Source: Roseivirga sp. UBA6061 (GTDB lineage: Bacteria > Bacteroidota > Bacteroidia > Cytophagales > Cyclobacteriaceae). Taken from it: DNA of 64,000 nt. A model generated the notes under the pieces. That model was not told the DNA's origin, did not search any database, and worked only from the letters and a program-made list of their open reading frames with translations. Below, one piece after another: positions 36,668-45,478 of this stretch. The stretch spans positions 11,370-75,369 of the forward strand of contig DIYF01000119.1 of assembly GCA_002427745.1 (NCBI GenBank). The letters run 5' to 3'. Position 1 is the first letter of the stretch; each line of letters begins with the position of its first letter. The position numbers were made by a program, and so were the translations under genes.

Positions 36668-37228
36668 ATGAAATTGAGAATACCCAAGGTCAAAGTGCTC
36701 TCTTTGCTGGCTGCCGGTCTGTTATTTATCGGATGCTCAAACCCCGAAGATCTACCTGACAAGCCTTTAATCCCACTTTTTGCGGAGAGTGAGATGTCAG
36801 TAATTCACGGTGAGGCAGAAAAGACCTGGCGCATTACTGAGCTGATCAATGAATTCTATGATCCCAATTACGATCTGGAAATTGACCTGTCATGCGTAGC
36901 AGATGACGTATATACTTTTTCTTCCACTCGCGAGGTAAGCATCGATCTGGGTGAAGATCGCTGTTTTGGAAAGAATGATAATGGCATCTTCAAAGCCGAT
37001 ACGGAAATCTTCGATTCAGAACTGATGTACCTGGGAGATGAAGGAGATAATGGCACAATTTACCTCAGACTTTCCCGAGGCTACACCAATCGGGACAATA
37101 CAGCGGCAGGAATCACCATTCGCATCTACGCCCTGGCAGAGCTCAGCGAAGACCGCATGGTTTTCCACCGAGAAGGGGGTCAGTACATAGGAGAGTACCG
37201 CGAAGCCATTGTGTTTGAAAGGTTCTGA
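36668..37228 (+). CDS. Hypothetical lipoprotein, 186 aa
   Basis: I place the start at ATG 36668, which begins a lipoprotein signal (KVKVLSLLAAGLLFIGC); the frame is open for 41 codons upstream but that part is unlike protein. The mature region (WRITELINEFYDPNYD, YTFSSTREVSIDLGEDRC) resembles lipocalin-like lipoproteins of Bacteroidota in which a calycin domain begins with a KTW motif, here EKTWRI. Function unknown. It ends in a strong bidirectional terminator. Confidence 0.72.
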   Translation: MKLRIPKVKVLSLLAAGLLFIGCSNPEDLPDKPLIPLFAESEMSVIHGEAEKTWRITELINEFYDPNYDLEIDLSCVADDVYTFSSTREVSIDLGEDRCFGKNDNGIFKADTEIFDSELMYLGDEGDNGTIYLRLSRGYTNRDNTAAGITIRIYALAELSEDRMVFHREGGQYIGEYREAIVFERF

Positions 37229-37246
37229 GCAAACAAACGAAACCAC

Positions 37247-37285
37247 AAAAGCCAGAACAGGGTTCAGCACCCTATTCTGGCTTTT
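37247..37285. terminator. Bidirectional intrinsic terminator
   Basis: AAAAGCCAGAACAGGG and CCCTATTCTGGCTTTT pair over 16 bp with one G-U or mismatch position and a 7-base loop, flanked by A-rich and T-rich ends on opposite sides. It lies between convergent genes ending at 37228 and 37312. Confidence 0.88.
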
Positions 37286-37311
37286 GTCTTTTTAACCCCC
37301 TTTAGTCAAAC

Positions 37312-39735
37312 CTACTCCATCGCCAGCGTTTCTGCAGGGTTTGTCCTGGCAGATCTGAAAGAAATATAGCCGATCGTCAGCACGGTGAGCAAAGTGGTCA
37401 TTAACAAGCCTATGGCGAAAATATCCCAGCCCAGCGGAATGCGGAACACATAGTTATCCAGCCAGAGGTCCATTGCCATATAGGCGAGGGGTGCACTTAC
37501 CAGAAATGCTGCAAAAGTGAGGATAAAGAACCTTCTGGAGAAACTGAAGAGAATCTGCCCGATAGAAGCGCCCAATACCTTTCTGATGCCGATTTCTTTC
37601 GTGCGCCTGATCGACATAAAAGAGACCAGTCCGTACAGGCCCAGACAGCCAATGACAATCGCTACCAGTGAAAAGACACGAATACTTTTGAGCATAATGT
37701 CTTCCACGATATAAGCCTGCTTCATGTAGTCATCCACCGTTTGGTATCTGAAGGTACGCGATGGAAATACTTCCAGCCATGCATCTTCCAGTTTGTCCAA
37801 AGCAGCCGGCAGATTGCCCGATGCAATTTTGATGTCGGCACTGTTTACCCGGGAATGCCAGGGAAACATCACCATGGGCTCAATGGCCAGATCAAGCTTA
37901 TCAATGTGAAAATCTTTGGTCACTCCCACAATCCTGGCGCGAGCTCCGTAACACTCTATTTGTTTGCCAATGGCTTCTTGTGGGCTTTCTACATCCAGCT
38001 GCCTTACCAAAGCTTCATTCACGATAAAAGCATCAATGGTATCGTTGTATTCATCGGCACGGAAGTTTCTGCCTGCCACCAATTCAATTCCATATGCATC
38101 GATAAAGCGATGATCTACAAACTTATTCCGCACACTCATATCTCCTTTCTCGGAGTGGCCTACCTCTCTGAAGGTAGTGGCATAACGCCCTGCGTCCATG
38201 GGTGGCCCTGATGAAAAAGAATAAGAAATCACCTCGGGCATAGACTCTATGACCTGCGCCAGGCGATCTACCTGCTGTCGGTTGGGGTCATAGGTGGTAA
38301 TGGTAACCATCTCTTCTTTATCAAAGCCCATGTCCATATTGATGAAATAGTTCATCTGTGCCGATACCACAATGGTTCCGATAATCATCAGCTGTGTAAT
38401 GGTGAACTGAGTTAATACCAGAGCCTGACGCAGGTTCAACCCTGACTTCTTTTGAGTAAGAGCTGAAAAACCACTTCGCAAGGCCTCGGACGGACGGTAA
38501 GCTGAGAGCTTAATGGCAGGATAAAGCCCTGCTATCACGCTTACAATCAGAATAAGCACAATCCCGAATGCCCAGGTTGAATTATCCACCTGCATGTTCA
38601 TCTGAACAATTGTCAGCAGTCCGTTCCAGCCATTCAAGGCAATCTCTGTCAGCCATATCGCCAGAAAAAAGGAGATAGTTGTCAGAAAGATAGTTTCTGC
38701 TAAAAACTGGAGTATCAGTTGCAGGCGACTACCTCCCAACACTTTTCTGACTCCCACTTCTTTGGCACGGGTCACTACCTGGGCCGTTTGTATATTGATA
38801 AAGTTGATACAGGCAGAAATCGCGATGAACAGGCTGAGTGCCCAAAAGGCTATGGTAATAGAAGGGTCATTGGTATAGTTCCCCGAAAAGCCCCATTGCG
38901 GATCATTATGGATGTCTTTGAGATTGATAAGGCTGTAAGAGTTAATCTCCGCATCTTCTTTAGTTCTGTATTTATTGACCATCTCAGGAAAACGAGCCTC
39001 AAGATCTTCAGGTCGCTGGCCCTCCTTTAATACTATAAAAGTGAGTCCCGAAGAGAGATTACCCCAGTTATCCCGGTCCCATGGATTCACCCGGTAATAA
39101 ATCTCGGCTGAGGTGAGTAGCTGGAAGGGAATATTACTGTTGCTGGGGGGATTCTCAATCACACCTGTGATGTATACTCTCAGCGAATCAAAAAGGGCCA
39201 CTTCTTTGCCCAGCAATCCGGCCTCCCTGCCCACAAAATTGGGATAGTATTTTTCGACCATTTTGGTCGAGATGACCAGGGCATTGCGATCATCAAGGGC
39301 AGTTCTTTCATTTCCGGCTATAAAGTCATAATCGAAGTATTTCAGAAAAGCGCTGTCGGCATGCAGCAATCTTCTTCCTTCTTCAAAAATCTTCTCACGG
39401 GAAGTTCCCGGATCAATCGTTACCAGGGCACTGCTTGGGCCAAAGGTTTGTATCACTCCCTCCAGCTCCGGATATTCATTGCGCAGTACCTTGCCGAGCA
39501 TCGATTGAGTGTTCCCTGTTTTGTTAATTCTGTTGGGGTAAGTCAGGGTTGTATTGACACGATATATCTGGTCTGCGAGCGGCTGATCAGTATCAAAGCT
39601 GTTCTCGTAGCGCTCCTGCACGAAGAGAAACAGCACACTGCTAAGCCCCAGAGTCAGAGCCACCACGTTGATAGCAGAGGTAACTCTGTTCTTCCAGAGG
39701 TTTCTGATGATAGAAAGTAAAAAGGTACGTGTCAT
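37312..39735 (-). CDS. MacB/FtsX-like ABC permease, probably sigma-54 controlled
   Basis: 807 aa duplicated MacB/FtsX permease: first helix NVVALTLGLSSVLFLFV, FtsX blocks TAQVVTRAKEVGVRKVLG near 325 and VSFMSIRRTKEIGIRKVLG near 705, C terminus NPAETLAME. It lacks the prefix domain. Upstream, a -24/-12-like promoter (39762-39777) and an inverted repeat (39782-39812) lie between it and the divergent sigma-54 activator gene, pointing to control by that system. No ATPase gene is adjacent. Confidence 0.9.
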   Translation of the reverse strand: MTRTFLLSIIRNLWKNRVTSAINVVALTLGLSSVLFLFVQERYENSFDTDQPLADQIYRVNTTLTYPNRINKTGNTQSMLGKVLRNEYPELEGVIQTFGPSSALVTIDPGTSREKIFEEGRRLLHADSAFLKYFDYDFIAGNERTALDDRNALVISTKMVEKYYPNFVGREAGLLGKEVALFDSLRVYITGVIENPPSNSNIPFQLLTSAEIYYRVNPWDRDNWGNLSSGLTFIVLKEGQRPEDLEARFPEMVNKYRTKEDAEINSYSLINLKDIHNDPQWGFSGNYTNDPSITIAFWALSLFIAISACINFINIQTAQVVTRAKEVGVRKVLGGSRLQLILQFLAETIFLTTISFFLAIWLTEIALNGWNGLLTIVQMNMQVDNSTWAFGIVLILIVSVIAGLYPAIKLSAYRPSEALRSGFSALTQKKSGLNLRQALVLTQFTITQLMIIGTIVVSAQMNYFINMDMGFDKEEMVTITTYDPNRQQVDRLAQVIESMPEVISYSFSSGPPMDAGRYATTFREVGHSEKGDMSVRNKFVDHRFIDAYGIELVAGRNFRADEYNDTIDAFIVNEALVRQLDVESPQEAIGKQIECYGARARIVGVTKDFHIDKLDLAIEPMVMFPWHSRVNSADIKIASGNLPAALDKLEDAWLEVFPSRTFRYQTVDDYMKQAYIVEDIMLKSIRVFSLVAIVIGCLGLYGLVSFMSIRRTKEIGIRKVLGASIGQILFSFSRRFFILTFAAFLVSAPLAYMAMDLWLDNYVFRIPLGWDIFAIGLLMTTLLTVLTIGYISFRSARTNPAETLAME

Positions 39736-39761
39736 GATTTCTTCAATTTTGACCTGTTATC

Positions 39762-39777
39762 GGCCAAAAGACTGCCA
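39762..39777 (-). promoter_or_regulatory. Sigma-54-type (-24/-12) promoter
   Basis: Read on the minus strand: TGGCAGTCTTTTGGCC. The invariant GG (-24) and GC (-12) are ten bases apart and TGGCA matches the consensus TGGCAC-N5-TTGC. It lies 27 bp before the permease ATG. The -12 half is imperfect (TGGC for TTGC). Confidence 0.6.
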
Positions 39778-39781
39778 CAAA

Positions 39782-39812
39782 CTGTAAAACACTGAAAAAC
39801 AGAGTTTTACAA
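39782..39812. promoter_or_regulatory. Inverted repeat, candidate activator site
   Basis: CTGTAAAACACTG and CAGAGTTTTACAA are complementary at 11 of 13 positions around AAAAA. TGTAAAAC/GTTTTACA is a perfect 8-bp inner pair. It begins 5 bp upstream of the -24 element, closer than a usual enhancer site, between the permease and the sigma-54 activator genes. Confidence 0.5.
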
Positions 39813-39899
39813 AGCATTTTAGCCATACGATTTATAAAAGTGATCGCATGAGTACAGCCAACTGTTCCAACCTGGAGCAGTAAATTACTATATTTATTT

Positions 39900-41225
39900 G
39901 TGCAAATACTCGCCATAGACGATGATCCTCTGATGCTTCATACCATCGCCATGGTGTTGGAAGATTCCTTTGGCGAAATCCATACCCTGGAGCACCCGGG
40001 CCTTGCCCAATCTCTCCTGGAGAGTGAAGACATTCAGGTCATTCTACTTGATCTGAACTTTGCCATCGGGGATTCTGATGGAGCAGAGGGGTTAGCCTGG
40101 ATTAAAAAGATCAAAGAGCTCCGTCCTCATATTTCCATTGTCGTGCTCACCGCCCATGGCTTTCTCGACATTGCCGTCCAGTCTTTGAAGCAGGGCGCTA
40201 CCGATTTTCTGGAAAAACCCTTTTCCAATGAAAAGCTCACGGCTACTGTACAGGCAGCATTGAACCTGGCTCATTCTCAGCAAAACCTGGCCGATGTTAC
40301 CTCCAGCAGGGACTTACTGGTCCATCAGGCAAACCAGACCGGCAGCATGGTTATAGGCAAGTCGGGCAGTATGGACAAGGTAATGAATATGGTAGCCAAG
40401 GTGGCCGGTACCGATGCATCAGTATTGGTTACCGGAGCTCACGGCACAGGAAAAGAGGTACTGGCCAGACTGATTCACCAGCAGTCGGCCCGGGCTGCAC
40501 AGCCCTTTATCAATACTGATCTGAGTGCCATTTCATCAGGCTTATTCGAATCTACCCTTTTCGGTCATGTAAAGGGGGCCTTTACCGATGCCAGCCAGGA
40601 CAAGGCCGGTATGATGGAGGCAGCCAATCTCGGAACATTATTGCTCGATGAAATTGGTAACCTGCCCCTTGAGCTCCAGTCCAAAATGCTCGCAGCTCTT
40701 CAAAACAGGGAGGTAAGCCGGGTAGGAGAGCACCGGCCGAGAGCGATTGATATCCGACTTATCAGTACCTCTCATAAAACTATGGAAATGCTGACCGACC
40801 CGGTTCAGTTCAGACAGGACCTCTTATTTCGCATTAATACAGTGCATATAGAATTGCCGCCTTTGAGAAACAGACGGGAGGATATAAAACCCCTTACCGA
40901 GCACTTCCTGGCCCTCTTTAACCGAAAGTATGAACGCTCTTTTGCCCTGACCAGGCCACAACTCAAAGAACTCCAGGACTATCACTGGCCGGGTAACATC
41001 AGAGAGTTGAGAAACAACATTGAACGTATGGTCATCATGGACAATACAGACGTGTTTAAGGGGGCTGGTCAGGACCAGGCCAGTGCAGACAACCTTTATG
41101 AGGTGGAAAAAAGGAAGATAGCCGAGGTGATGGAGCGCCATGCAGGAAATATTACCCGTGCCGCGGCAGAACTGGGCATAGGCCGGAATACGCTGTATCG
41201 CAAAATGAAGAAGTATGATCTTTAA
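39900..41225 (+). CDS. Sigma-54-dependent response regulator (NtrC family)
   Basis: 441 aa from a GTG start at 39900. Receiver domain 1-120 (D7-D9, phospho-acceptor D51 in ILLDLNF, K107 in FLEKPF), AAA+ domain about 150-380 with Walker A GAHGTGKE (179-186), the sigma-54 contact loop GAFTDA (226-231; GAFTGA in most family members), and Walker B TLLLDEIG; a Fis-type HTH at the end (AAAELGIGRNTLYRKMKK). Activates RpoN promoters by ATP hydrolysis. Overlaps the kinase gene by 11 bases and is divergent from the permease with the -24/-12 promoter. Confidence 0.94.
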   Translation: MQILAIDDDPLMLHTIAMVLEDSFGEIHTLEHPGLAQSLLESEDIQVILLDLNFAIGDSDGAEGLAWIKKIKELRPHISIVVLTAHGFLDIAVQSLKQGATDFLEKPFSNEKLTATVQAALNLAHSQQNLADVTSSRDLLVHQANQTGSMVIGKSGSMDKVMNMVAKVAGTDASVLVTGAHGTGKEVLARLIHQQSARAAQPFINTDLSAISSGLFESTLFGHVKGAFTDASQDKAGMMEAANLGTLLLDEIGNLPLELQSKMLAALQNREVSRVGEHRPRAIDIRLISTSHKTMEMLTDPVQFRQDLLFRINTVHIELPPLRNRREDIKPLTEHFLALFNRKYERSFALTRPQLKELQDYHWPGNIRELRNNIERMVIMDNTDVFKGAGQDQASADNLYEVEKRKIAEVMERHAGNITRAAAELGIGRNTLYRKMKKYDL

Positions 41226-42543
41226 AAAGAGCTTCTTCCTCATTCTGATACGCGTACTTTTCATCGTGGGGTTGGCCACAGGCATGATCTATACTCACCT
41301 GAGTACCGATTTGTCCATCACACCAGTGATGTTCGGAGCCCTTATGGTGATCATGGTGCTGGAGCTCAGCTGGCATTTGCAAAAACAGGAACGCAACTGG
41401 ACCCGGTTTTTGCAATCGATAGAGTTTGGTGATTTTAACCGCTCTTATCAGAAGTACACGAATTCAGCTGAACTTGAAAAAGCCTATGAGCTGATTACCA
41501 CCCAAATGGAAAGTCTGCTCACCAATAGGGAGGCGGAGTTCAAACTACTGCAGACGGTATTGCGACACGTGTCCATAGCGGTAGTCTGCTATAAAGATGA
41601 CGGAGAGGTGGTTTTCACCAATAAAGCCTTCAATCTGTTACTGGAACTGCCCGGGCTTATCCACATAGAGAGATTGAAAGAGCCATACCCTCTCATTCAC
41701 CGCGTAATGATCTCTGAGGAAAGAGCCCCATCTGAATGGATTGACCATAAAAACGGCCAGAAGCTCTTTATCAAAACAGAGTCTTTTAAGCTGAAAGGAA
41801 AAGCACATAAGCTCGCCTCACTTACCGATATTCGAAGCTCCCTGGATGCAAAAGAGCTGGACAGCTACCAAAAGCTGATGCGGGTGATGACCCATGAGAT
41901 CATGAACTCTACTACTCCCATCCTCTCCCTGATCAGGGTGGTTAACAAGAAGCTCATACAGGAGGAAGAACTGGCAGAACTGGATGCCAAATCGCAAAAA
42001 AATGTAGCAGTGAGCCTGAAAGCCATCGAAGAGCGTACCTCCGGTATGCTCAAATTTGTGGAAGCCTATAAGCAGATCAACCGACCGATTGAACCTCATT
42101 ATGAACCTGTAGCCAGTACGGAGCTTCTGAATTCGGTTGCTTCCCTGATGGCCTCTCCATCTCTTATTGAATTCACCGTGACGGATGAGCTCAGAGAAAC
42201 CGTCAGCCTGGACCGCTCGCTGATGACACAGGTGCTCATCAATCTGGTAACCAATGCCATGGATGCTGTCAGAGATGTAGACACTCCCAGGCTAAGTATC
42301 AAAGCAGCCCGTAATGGTGATGATATCTCTTTTGAGGTGTGGGACAATGGCCCCGGAGTTTCTGACAAGTCAGCACAAGAGATCTTTGTACCCTTCTTCA
42401 CAACCAAGGCTGAAGGCTCCGGAATCGGGCTTGCGCTTTCAAGAAAAATTATAAGAGCCCATGGAGGTACTCTTGAATACAACAGGTTAAATGATATGAC
42501 CTGTTTTACGATAAACCTGCCTCAGAGCAGGCCGGTAGTTTAG
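41215..42543 (+). CDS. NtrY-like sensor histidine kinase
   Basis: 442 aa: two N-terminal membrane helices (about 7-27 and 34-52), a PAS-like domain (about 110-205), HisKA with H227 in VMTHEIMNSTTPILSLIR, and a complete HATPase: N box NLVTNAMDAVRD, G1 VWDNGPGVS, G2 GSGIGLALSRKI. The start lies inside the end of the sigma-54 activator gene, so this is its cognate kinase. With little periplasmic sequence, sensing is likely through membrane or PAS domain. Confidence 0.93.
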   Translation: MIFKKSFFLILIRVLFIVGLATGMIYTHLSTDLSITPVMFGALMVIMVLELSWHLQKQERNWTRFLQSIEFGDFNRSYQKYTNSAELEKAYELITTQMESLLTNREAEFKLLQTVLRHVSIAVVCYKDDGEVVFTNKAFNLLLELPGLIHIERLKEPYPLIHRVMISEERAPSEWIDHKNGQKLFIKTESFKLKGKAHKLASLTDIRSSLDAKELDSYQKLMRVMTHEIMNSTTPILSLIRVVNKKLIQEEELAELDAKSQKNVAVSLKAIEERTSGMLKFVEAYKQINRPIEPHYEPVASTELLNSVASLMASPSLIEFTVTDELRETVSLDRSLMTQVLINLVTNAMDAVRDVDTPRLSIKAARNGDDISFEVWDNGPGVSDKSAQEIFVPFFTTKAEGSGIGLALSRKIIRAHGGTLEYNRLNDMTCFTINLPQSRPVV

Positions 42544-42557
42544 TAAAACAAAAGTAA

Positions 42558-43085
42558 ATGAGCACTCCTAGCACCAACGACTCTTTGCACAGCGATGAAT
42601 TCTTAAAAAGTGGTGAGTTCTTTCTGAAAGCCGGCAAGCCCTGTACTAAAATCGGCAAGCTCATGCAGGGTGTGATGCGTGGCTTTGTGTATGACCAGGA
42701 CGGAGAGGAAGTAACAACTCACTTTTACCAGGAAGGAGATATGATTGTGAGCAGCTATATGCCAAATGTCAATATCTCCATGAATATTCAGGCCCTGGAA
42801 GATTGTGAGCTTTCAGTCGCTGACTATTCTAAAGTGATGTCACAGGTAAACAAGGATCCCCAGATCACGGAAATCATTAATCGTGAATTCTCTAAGCTCA
42901 ACAAGCAAATGCAGTCGAGGCTGGTTTCACTGCTCAACCTGAGCTCGGCAGAAAAATACACGCTCTTCCTGAATGATTATCCGGGACTTCTCAACCGGAT
43001 TCCTCACTATTATATAGCCCAATACCTCGGCATCACCCCCACCCAATTGAGCCGGGTACGCAAACAGCTTTCTCAACAAATGTAA
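42558..43085 (+). CDS. Crp/Fnr-family regulator
   Basis: 175 aa. Residues 1-115 are a cyclic-nucleotide-binding-type beta roll (GEFFLKAGKPCTKIGKLMQG, HFYQEGDMIVSSYM), lacking the cAMP-contact arginine pattern of true CRP. The C terminus has a short HTH (IAQYLGITPTQLSRVRKQL). The FnR-like group is common in Bacteroidota and usually of unknown ligand. 14 bp after the kinase gene and so probably part of the same operon. Confidence 0.87.
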   Translation: MSTPSTNDSLHSDEFLKSGEFFLKAGKPCTKIGKLMQGVMRGFVYDQDGEEVTTHFYQEGDMIVSSYMPNVNISMNIQALEDCELSVADYSKVMSQVNKDPQITEIINREFSKLNKQMQSRLVSLLNLSSAEKYTLFLNDYPGLLNRIPHYYIAQYLGITPTQLSRVRKQLSQQM

Positions 43086-43120
43086 ATGAGATAGAAATCC
43101 TTCTTTGGTTACTTTGTGCT

Positions 43121-43534
43121 ATGCAAAGTCATTTTGATCTGACCGATGAAGCTTTCCACCAAGCTTTCCAGACAGGCTCTTTGCCTCCGGCCCTCTTTAC
43201 TCACGAGGCACATCTCAGGCTGGCCTGGATACATTTGAAAAAAGCCGAACCAACCACAGCCATCAAAACCATCCGCAGCCAGATTATTGCCTTTGTGGAG
43301 CAGCTGGGAGCTCAGGATAAATACCATGAAACACTGACCGTGGCGGCTGTCCACATCGTCCACCATTTTATGAGCAAAGCCCGATCGATCACTTTCCAGG
43401 CCTTTATACAAGAGTTTCCCTCGTTAAAGTCAGATTTCAGAGGCCTTATTCAGTCTCACTACAGTCAGGATATCATAAGGTCAGAAGAGGCAAAATCTAC
43501 TTATCTGCCTCCTGACCTTATCCCCTTTAATTAA
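43121..43534 (+). CDS. Conserved hypothetical protein with HEAHLR and KYHET motifs
   Basis: 137 aa, all-helical by appearance, cytosolic. Two conspicuous histidine-containing motifs, FTHEAHLRLAW (about residue 26-36) and DKYHETLTVAAVH (about 65-77), look like a metal site or catalytic pair, but I do not know a characterised family. It starts 35 bp after the Crp-like gene and overlaps the convergent acyltransferase gene by 8 bp at the stop. Confidence 0.7.
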   Translation: MQSHFDLTDEAFHQAFQTGSLPPALFTHEAHLRLAWIHLKKAEPTTAIKTIRSQIIAFVEQLGAQDKYHETLTVAAVHIVHHFMSKARSITFQAFIQEFPSLKSDFRGLIQSHYSQDIIRSEEAKSTYLPPDLIPFN

Positions 43535-44645
43535 GTTCATCCACAACCAGTACGGCAGGCTTCTTTCCCAGTTTTTCCATCATCTTATCCTGCCCCTTCC
43601 ACTTTAATCCGAAAAGTAAGCCCAGCCAGGCAACTCTTCTGATAAGCAACTCATAGATAAGGAAGCAGAACAGGAAGGTGAATAGTACGATCAAAACAAA
43701 TTTCAGTTCTACCGGTAAGGCCAGTGGCAAAATGATCATGGCTCCCAGGTATAAGGCAAACATATGGATAATATATACCGGGTAAGCCGACTGGCTCAGG
43801 TAGCGCAAGGCAGCACCTGGTTTGTTGAGGTATCTGTAGCCCAGACCCAGTACCGTCAATATCCAAAGGTGAGATTCAGCAGATAACAGATATACCGGAG
43901 TCTGCATCTGAAAGACTGTCAACCTCAGGGTAAACAAGGCTGAAGCCATTACCAGATAGAGGACCCACCATTTTGACAGAGTCTGCCAGAAAGACTCACC
44001 ACTATAAACAAAGATGAAACCGAACAGGAAAGCCAGCATGCCCAGGAAAAAACCATGAGTTGTGAGGGCATAGGCAGCAAAAACCTGAGGTTTTACCAAT
44101 ACGCCTTCCATTATAAAGAAGACTACAACAGACAAGGGCCCCAATGGATTATTCATAAAACGCGAAAGGCCTTTTCTGAATGAGCTCTCATCTTTTTGCT
44201 TCTTCAGGTAAAAGAACAAGGGCACGAAGATCAGCACATAAATACAGATATTCCCCAGAAACCATAAGTGACCCGGGTGAGAAAAGTAGCCCAGGGGCAG
44301 CTTGTAGTAGTGCTGAAAAACGAAGCTGTGCAGCGGTGTGATGGCTAACAGCCCAAAGGTAAACGGAACCAGTATGCGCATGCATCGCTCAAAGAGAAAC
44401 TGCTTCCAGTTACGTTTGCGTATGGCAAAGTAGACTCCCATACCGGAGACAAAGAAGAGGAAAGGAATCCGCCATACATTGAGCATACTCATGGGCAGCC
44501 ACAGGCCTTCCATGAGCTCATCGCTGCGGATAAAGCCGATGAACATAGCCCAGGGTTGAAAAACAATAGCAATATGATAGATCAGCAGCAGACCAATGGC
44601 AATGGTCCGCAGCCAATCAATATCGTATCTTCTTTCTGTTATCAT
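43527..44645 (-). CDS. Acyltransferase-3 family membrane protein
   Basis: 372 aa with about ten membrane helices. The start RYDIDWLRTIAIGLLLIYH carries the conserved arginine and histidine of acyltransferase-3 (OafA/OpgC) proteins, and RKRNWKQFLFERCMRILVPF is the usual following loop. Such enzymes O-acylate exported sugars or glucans. It is 2.9 kb from the end of the FAAL operon and on the same strand, but two unrelated genes separate them. Confidence 0.87.
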   Translation of the reverse strand: MITERRYDIDWLRTIAIGLLLIYHIAIVFQPWAMFIGFIRSDELMEGLWLPMSMLNVWRIPFLFFVSGMGVYFAIRKRNWKQFLFERCMRILVPFTFGLLAITPLHSFVFQHYYKLPLGYFSHPGHLWFLGNICIYVLIFVPLFFYLKKQKDESSFRKGLSRFMNNPLGPLSVVVFFIMEGVLVKPQVFAAYALTTHGFFLGMLAFLFGFIFVYSGESFWQTLSKWWVLYLVMASALFTLRLTVFQMQTPVYLLSAESHLWILTVLGLGYRYLNKPGAALRYLSQSAYPVYIIHMFALYLGAMIILPLALPVELKFVLIVLFTFLFCFLIYELLIRRVAWLGLLFGLKWKGQDKMMEKLGKKPAVLVVDELN

Positions 44646-44667
44646 AGCAATCAGGACTTAAGGCAGA

Positions 44668-45216
44668 TTACTGTAACATCATGGAGATAACAGGACGGGT
44701 CTTTTTCAACTCCTCCATATCGAGCTTAAGCCCCAAAGGTGCAAGCTGCTGTGCCATCATATCGTATATAGGCTTAACATCGGCAAAGGAACCCATCACC
44801 GTTTCACGCGCAGTGGCACCGAAGTTATTCTTCACAGTTTTGTCCACTTTGGCATCCAGCAGCAGCTGTACAATTTCTACACGACAAAAGAAGGCAGCCG
44901 TATGTAAGGGAGTTGAACCATCATTGTTGGCAATGGTCAAATCTGCCTTCGCTTCAATAAGTGCTTTGGCTATTTCGGTTTTGCCAAAGGTGGCCGCTGT
45001 TACAAGTGGTGTTGATCCGCTGAAAGGCTCTTTGACATTCAGGTCTGTGCCTGCCTTGATATGTTGTTTTACCACAGCCAAATCTCCCGACATCACGGCA
45101 GCCTGAAGTTCTATTTTAGGGGTGGATACCTCAGATCCGTCCCGGGTCTGAGCACCTGACTGACCGCAGGCTGTCAGTACCGTCATCAACAATATTATAT
45201 TAAAGAAAGCTTTCAT
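44668..45216 (-). CDS. Ankyrin-repeat lipoprotein
   Basis: 182 aa from ATG 45216, the third in-frame start, chosen because it begins a lipoprotein signal (AFFNIILLMTVLTACGQ). The mature protein holds about four ankyrin repeats, e.g. GSTPLVTAATFGKTEIAKAL and GSTPLHTAAFFCRVEIVQLL. A periplasmic protein-interaction role is likely. Divergent from the AraC-TPR regulator across a region with phased TTTG repeats. Confidence 0.85.
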   Translation of the reverse strand: MKAFFNIILLMTVLTACGQSGAQTRDGSEVSTPKIELQAAVMSGDLAVVKQHIKAGTDLNVKEPFSGSTPLVTAATFGKTEIAKALIEAKADLTIANNDGSTPLHTAAFFCRVEIVQLLLDAKVDKTVKNNFGATARETVMGSFADVKPIYDMMAQQLAPLGLKLDMEELKKTRPVISMMLQ

Positions 45217-45303
45217 TTTGGATACAAACATGATTCTGAATTTTAGCATTTGACTTTTCGTTTTTACAAAGGTCTGCCAGGAATCAGAGCCCCACCTATC
45301 AGC

Positions 45304-45374
45304 TTTGAAGCGATGTACATCAACTTTGGATTAGCTATAAAAACTTTGCAGCACGGGTATAAAATTTGAAGCAC
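45304..45374 (+). promoter_or_regulatory. Four helically phased TTTG half-sites
   Basis: TTTG occurs at 45304, 45325, 45345 and 45365, steps of 21, 20 and 20 bp. Three copies continue as TTTG(A/C)AGC and the fourth as TTTGGATTAGC; the last two share AGCAC. All four therefore face the same side of the helix in the 262-bp region between the divergent ankyrin and AraC-TPR genes. Confidence 0.45.
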
Positions 45375-45478
45375 AGACCCGTTTTTTCTTCCATTCTGCG
45401 AGGCACTTATCAACTCGTGTTTGCTATTATTGTTGTTCATTACTCTTAGCTTAGCACAGCAGGCGAGATTCATCACTC

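Noticed and set aside
37312..39735. Permease cluster as an anti-phage or toxin system
   Set aside because: All features are those of ordinary MacB/FtsX permeases; no effector, nuclease or toxin domain accompanies them.
43527..44645. Acyltransferase-3 gene as a seventh member of the FAAL operon
   Set aside because: It is separated from the operon end by 2.9 kb holding an ankyrin gene and a convergent regulator, so there is no transcriptional link.
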